A DNA stretch of 44,924 nucleotides from Kocuria varians (GTDB lineage Bacteria > Actinomycetota > Actinomycetes > Actinomycetales > Micrococcaceae): the NCBI RefSeq assembly GCF_006539885.1, contig NZ_BJNW01000024.1, forward strand, positions 1 through 44,924. Reading direction: 5' to 3'. This document shows positions 42,126 to 44,924 of the stretch, one piece after another. Position 1 is the first letter of the stretch; each line of letters opens with the position of its first letter. The translations under genes were made by a program, and so were the position numbers. The notes beneath the pieces were generated by a model. That model was not told the origin of the DNA. It ran no database searches and saw only the letters and a program-made list of their open reading frames with translations.

Positions 42126-42161
42126 TGGCCGTGCCGCCGCCTCCACCGGGCGGCACGGCCA
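42126..42161 (+). other. Perfect 13-bp hairpin between metE and metY
   Basis: TGGCCGTGCCGCC (42126-42138) pairs perfectly with GGCGGCACGGCCA (42149-42161) around a 10-base loop, 48 bases after metE and just before the metY ribosome binding site (GGAACGGAGAAAG). No T-run follows. It may be a partial terminator, an mRNA-stability element or a translation control site. Confidence 0.7.
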
Positions 42162-42180
42162 CCGAGGAACGGAGAAAGTC

Positions 42181-43470
42181 ATGAGCACGAGCACGGCTCC
42201 CGCACCGCTGGGGACACCGATCGTCCAGCCCATCCACCACAGCGCGGCCTACGCATTCGAGACCCTGGCGGACGCCCGCGCGGTGTTCGCGCAGCGCGCC
42301 GGAGGGTTCACCTACGCCCGGACGGGCAACCCCAACGTCGCGGCGCTCGAGGCCGAGATCACCCGCCTGGAGCACGGCGAGTGCGCGGTGGCCACGGCCT
42401 CCGGGCAGGCCGCGGTGACCCTCGCACTGCTCTCGCTCACGGGCCCCGCGAAGGACGCGCACGCCGTCGTCTCCTCCCGGATCTACGGGGGCACGGTGGA
42501 CCTGCTCACAGACACGCTCGCGGACACGGGCCTGGAGGTCACGTTCGCGGATCCGCGGAACCCGGACGAGTGGGAGGCGGCCGTGCGCGAGGGCACGCGG
42601 GTGTTCCTGCTCGAGTCGATCGCCAACCCGCTGACCGAGCTGCCCGAGCTGGAGGCCATCGCGGAGATCGGGCACCGCCACGGGGCCGTGGTGGTCGTGG
42701 ACAACACCGTCGCCACCCCGCACCTGTACACGCCCGGGGCGCACGGGGCGGACCTCGTGATCCACTCGGCCACGAAGTACCTCGCCGGTCACGGCGGGCC
42801 CCTCGGAGGTCTGCTCGTGGACACCGGCCGCTTCGACCCGACCCGCGATCCCGAACGGTGGCCGTGGCTCACCCGGCGGCAGCACCGCTGGGGCGGCCGC
42901 TCCCCCAGGGAGGTCTACGGGCCGAAGCGCGCACTGCTGGGGGTGGCCCGGTGCAAGTACCTCAACGACCTCGGTCCGTGCATGGGGGCGACCACCGCCC
43001 ACGAGATCCTGCAGGGCATCTCAACGCTCGGCGTGCGGGTCGAGCGCCAGACGGCCACCGCGCAGCGGCTTGCCTCGACACTGTCCCAGCACCCCGCCGT
43101 CGCCCGGGTCCACCATCCCCGCTTCACCGGGGCCCGCCAGGCGGCGCTGCTGGAGGCCGGCGGCTACCGCGGTGCCGGTGCGGTGTTCTCGGTGGACCTC
43201 CGCGGCGCACCCGAACAGGTCGAGCAGGTGGTGGACGCGCTGCGTCTGATCAAGCTCGCCGCCAACATCGGGGACGTGCGCACCCTGGTCGCGCACCCCG
43301 CGAGCATGACCCACTGCCGGCTCACCCCCGAGCAGTTCGAGGCGAGCGGCATCACCGAGAACACGCTGCGCTTCACCGTGGGGCTCGAAGACGAGGCGGA
43401 CCTCACCGCCGACCTCTTCCAAGCCCTCTCGGTGATCGCCCCCGCGAGGTCACCGCAGGTCCCCGCGTAA
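42181..43470 (+). CDS. metY: MetY: O-acetylhomoserine sulfhydrylase
   Basis: The 429-residue PLP enzyme belongs to the Cys/Met-metabolism family. PLP contacts are in FTYARTGNPNVAALE and ATASGQAAV, and the Schiff-base Lys lies in VIHSATKYLAGHGGPLGG. Length and the inserted segment WPWLTRRQHRWGG fit O-acetylhomoserine sulfhydrylases rather than the shorter CGS group. It would make homocysteine directly from O-acetylhomoserine and sulfide. The segment SATKYLAGHGGPLGGLLVD is typical. ATG 42181 has GGAGAAAG upstream. Homocysteine would feed MetE, encoded just before. Confidence 0.85.
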   Translation: MSTSTAPAPLGTPIVQPIHHSAAYAFETLADARAVFAQRAGGFTYARTGNPNVAALEAEITRLEHGECAVATASGQAAVTLALLSLTGPAKDAHAVVSSRIYGGTVDLLTDTLADTGLEVTFADPRNPDEWEAAVREGTRVFLLESIANPLTELPELEAIAEIGHRHGAVVVVDNTVATPHLYTPGAHGADLVIHSATKYLAGHGGPLGGLLVDTGRFDPTRDPERWPWLTRRQHRWGGRSPREVYGPKRALLGVARCKYLNDLGPCMGATTAHEILQGISTLGVRVERQTATAQRLASTLSQHPAVARVHHPRFTGARQAALLEAGGYRGAGAVFSVDLRGAPEQVEQVVDALRLIKLAANIGDVRTLVAHPASMTHCRLTPEQFEASGITENTLRFTVGLEDEADLTADLFQALSVIAPARSPQVPA

Positions 43471-43636
43471 GGACATGTCGACTCCGGATCACCGCTGAGG
43501 GCACGGCCACCCGCAGGCCCTACCAGTCGCGGTCCCTGCCACTCGCCGACGTAACATCCGCTTCGCTCCCGGCACCCTCCCGGCACCCCACCCACACGAC
43601 GTCACACCCTTCACACCCACTCACAGGAGACCTCCC

Positions 43637-44839
43637 ATGACGCAGCACGGACTCGCCACGCGAGCCATCCACGACGGCCAGCAGCCGGACCCGACCACCG
43701 GCGCCGTCGTCCCACCCATCTACCAGACCTCCACGTTCGTGCAGGACGGAGTCAACCAGTTCCGTTCCGGCGGGCACGAGTACAGCCGCGGCTCCAACCC
43801 CACGCGCAATGGCTTCGAGGAGCAGCTCGCCTCCCTGGAGAGTGGCAGGCGGGCCTTCGCCTTCGCCTCCGGCATGGCGGCGGAGGACGCGCTGCTTCGG
43901 GCAGTCCTGTCTCCGGGCGACCACGTGGTCCTCGCCTCGGACGTCTACGGCGGCACGTTCCGCCTGGTGGACCAGGTCCTCTCCTCGTGGGGCATCGAGC
44001 ACAGCTTCGTCCCCTCCGCCTCCGCCGACGACGCCGCGGCCACCATCCAGCCGGGCCGCACCGCCGTGCTCTGGCTGGAGACACCGTCCAACCCGTTGCT
44101 GCGCGTTGCGGACATCGCCGCGTGGGCACGAGTTGCGGAAGACGCCGGCGCTCTGCTCGTCGTGGACAACACGTTCGCCACTCCCGTCCTGCAGAACCCG
44201 CTGACGCTCGGTGCACACGCGGTCATCCACTCGACGACCAAGTACATCGGGGGCCACTCGGACGTGCTCGGCGGGGCCGTCGTAGTGGGAGACGCGCAGT
44301 GGCGCGGCCAGCCCCTCACGGACGTCATCGCCTTCCAGCAGTTCGCGTGCGGTGCCGTGGCCGCACCCTTCGACTCCTTCCTGGCAGCCCGGGGGCTCAA
44401 GACGCTTCCGCTGCGCATGGAACGACACTGCGCCAATGCGCTGGCCGTGGCCGAGTTCCTGGAATCGCGGGAGGACGTCCTGGAGGTGAACTACCCGGGG
44501 CTCCGCAGCCACCCCCAGCACGACCTCGCCACCCGGACTCTCAACGGTGGATACGGGGGCATCATCTCGTTCCGTCCCGCCGGCGGGGTCGAGGCGGCCG
44601 ACGAGTTCGCCAAGACCTCGGAGCTGTACAACCTCTCGGTGAGCCTCGGTGGCGTGGAGTCGCTCGTGTGCGTGCCGCACAGCATGACTCACGCCCCCCG
44701 GGTGGGCACTCCGTACGAGGTTCCCGAGGATCTCGTACGCCTGTCCGTGGGGATCGAGGACCTCTCCGACCATGTGGAGGATCTCGACGCGGCCCTCAAC
44801 CAGGCCACCACTGCGTCCCGGGTGCTGCTCGCGGGGTAG
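43637..44839 (+). CDS. metB: Cystathionine gamma-synthase (MetB-type)
   Basis: The 400-residue PLP enzyme has TRAIHDGQQPDPTTGAVVPPIYQTSTF, YSRGSNPTRNGFEEQLASLE, FASGMAAEDALL, ETPSNPLL and the Schiff-base Lys in STTKYIGGHSDVLGG. The length and first motif are those of the cystathionine gamma-synthase/gamma-lyase group; gene context favours synthesis of cystathionine from acylhomoserine and cysteine, but a gamma-lyase cannot be ruled out. The ATG has CAGGAGA upstream. The 166-base gap before it holds no gene I can support. Its base composition is a little less GC-extreme than that of metY, so it is not a recent duplicate of that gene. Confidence 0.85.
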   Translation: MTQHGLATRAIHDGQQPDPTTGAVVPPIYQTSTFVQDGVNQFRSGGHEYSRGSNPTRNGFEEQLASLESGRRAFAFASGMAAEDALLRAVLSPGDHVVLASDVYGGTFRLVDQVLSSWGIEHSFVPSASADDAAATIQPGRTAVLWLETPSNPLLRVADIAAWARVAEDAGALLVVDNTFATPVLQNPLTLGAHAVIHSTTKYIGGHSDVLGGAVVVGDAQWRGQPLTDVIAFQQFACGAVAAPFDSFLAARGLKTLPLRMERHCANALAVAEFLESREDVLEVNYPGLRSHPQHDLATRTLNGGYGGIISFRPAGGVEAADEFAKTSELYNLSVSLGGVESLVCVPHSMTHAPRVGTPYEVPEDLVRLSVGIEDLSDHVEDLDAALNQATTASRVLLAG

Positions 44840-44924
44840 CACCAGAGTCCACCGGCAGCGCAGCGGCATACGCCATACGGCGCAGGGGAAGGGCAGGAGA
44901 AACACCACGCAGGGCAGGGAAAAC

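Noticed and set aside
39420-42233. A 937-codon minus-strand frame opposite metE
   Set aside because: It is a shadow of metE, with no recognisable domain and heavy Arg/Gly/His bias.
43476-43500. Short frame MSTPDHR before metB as a regulatory leader peptide
   Set aside because: It has no Cys or Met run, no good RBS and no following attenuator hairpin.
1-44924. CRISPR array, insertion sequence, prophage or rRNA operon
   Set aside because: No regular spaced repeats, transposase, integrase or rRNA-like sequence was found on either strand.

Overview
The window is GC-rich actinobacterial chromosome, most likely from the Micrococcaceae and close to Kocuria or Micrococcus. The basis is the very high third-position GC, frequent GTG starts in GTGA stop/start overlaps, an FhaA-FhaB-PstP-RodA-PbpA-PknA-PknB operon, a CrgA gene beside trpG/pabA, a C50-carotenoid operon and a SAM-IV riboswitch. 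Genus is inferred from gene content; no rRNA or tRNA gene was seen to test it. In related genomes the pknB cluster lies not far from oriC, so this may be near-origin core DNA.

Layout. 1-6418: a surface-polysaccharide operon (Wzz-like chain-length protein, multispanning polymerase-like protein, Tat-exported lipoprotein resembling GH71 glucanases, WcaF-type acetyltransferase, GT4 glycosyltransferase). It is followed by two related dyad sites and a well-translated 29-codon gene for an amphipathic, phenol-soluble-modulin-like peptide, which is the most novel item here. 6527-10806: serA, a Dps with a Lys/Ala tail (minus strand) and a FadH-type 2,4-dienoyl-CoA reductase. 11095-20877: the Ser/Thr phosphosignalling and cell-wall elongation operon. 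21063-23069: trpG/pabA on the minus strand, then crgA with a long disordered N-terminus and a small one-TM protein. 23276-28063: YceI, two flavin-reductase-fold proteins, AlkB, a luciferase-like monooxygenase and an alpha/beta hydrolase.

28112-34042 (minus strand): marR-crtE-crtB-crtI-crtYe-crtYf-crtEb, most junctions overlapping, encoding a complete route from isoprenyl diphosphates to a cyclic C50 carotenoid (decaprenoxanthin or sarcinaxanthin type). 34134-38202: fructosamine-kinase-like protein, a repeat-bearing lipoprotein, and a divergent TetR/MFS-exporter pair with two GAAC-N3-GTTC operators between them. 38300-44839: a methionine locus, metF-metE-metY-metB, led by a consensus-like promoter and a SAM-IV riboswitch whose terminator hairpin also contains the metF Shine-Dalgarno sequence.

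The window is mostly ordered core metabolism and cell-envelope biology, with no insertion sequence, prophage or CRISPR array seen. The points most worth following are the 29-residue peptide and its paired dyads, the glucanase-like gene inside the polysaccharide operon, the riboswitch architecture, the PASTA distribution between the two kinases, and several candidate operators.
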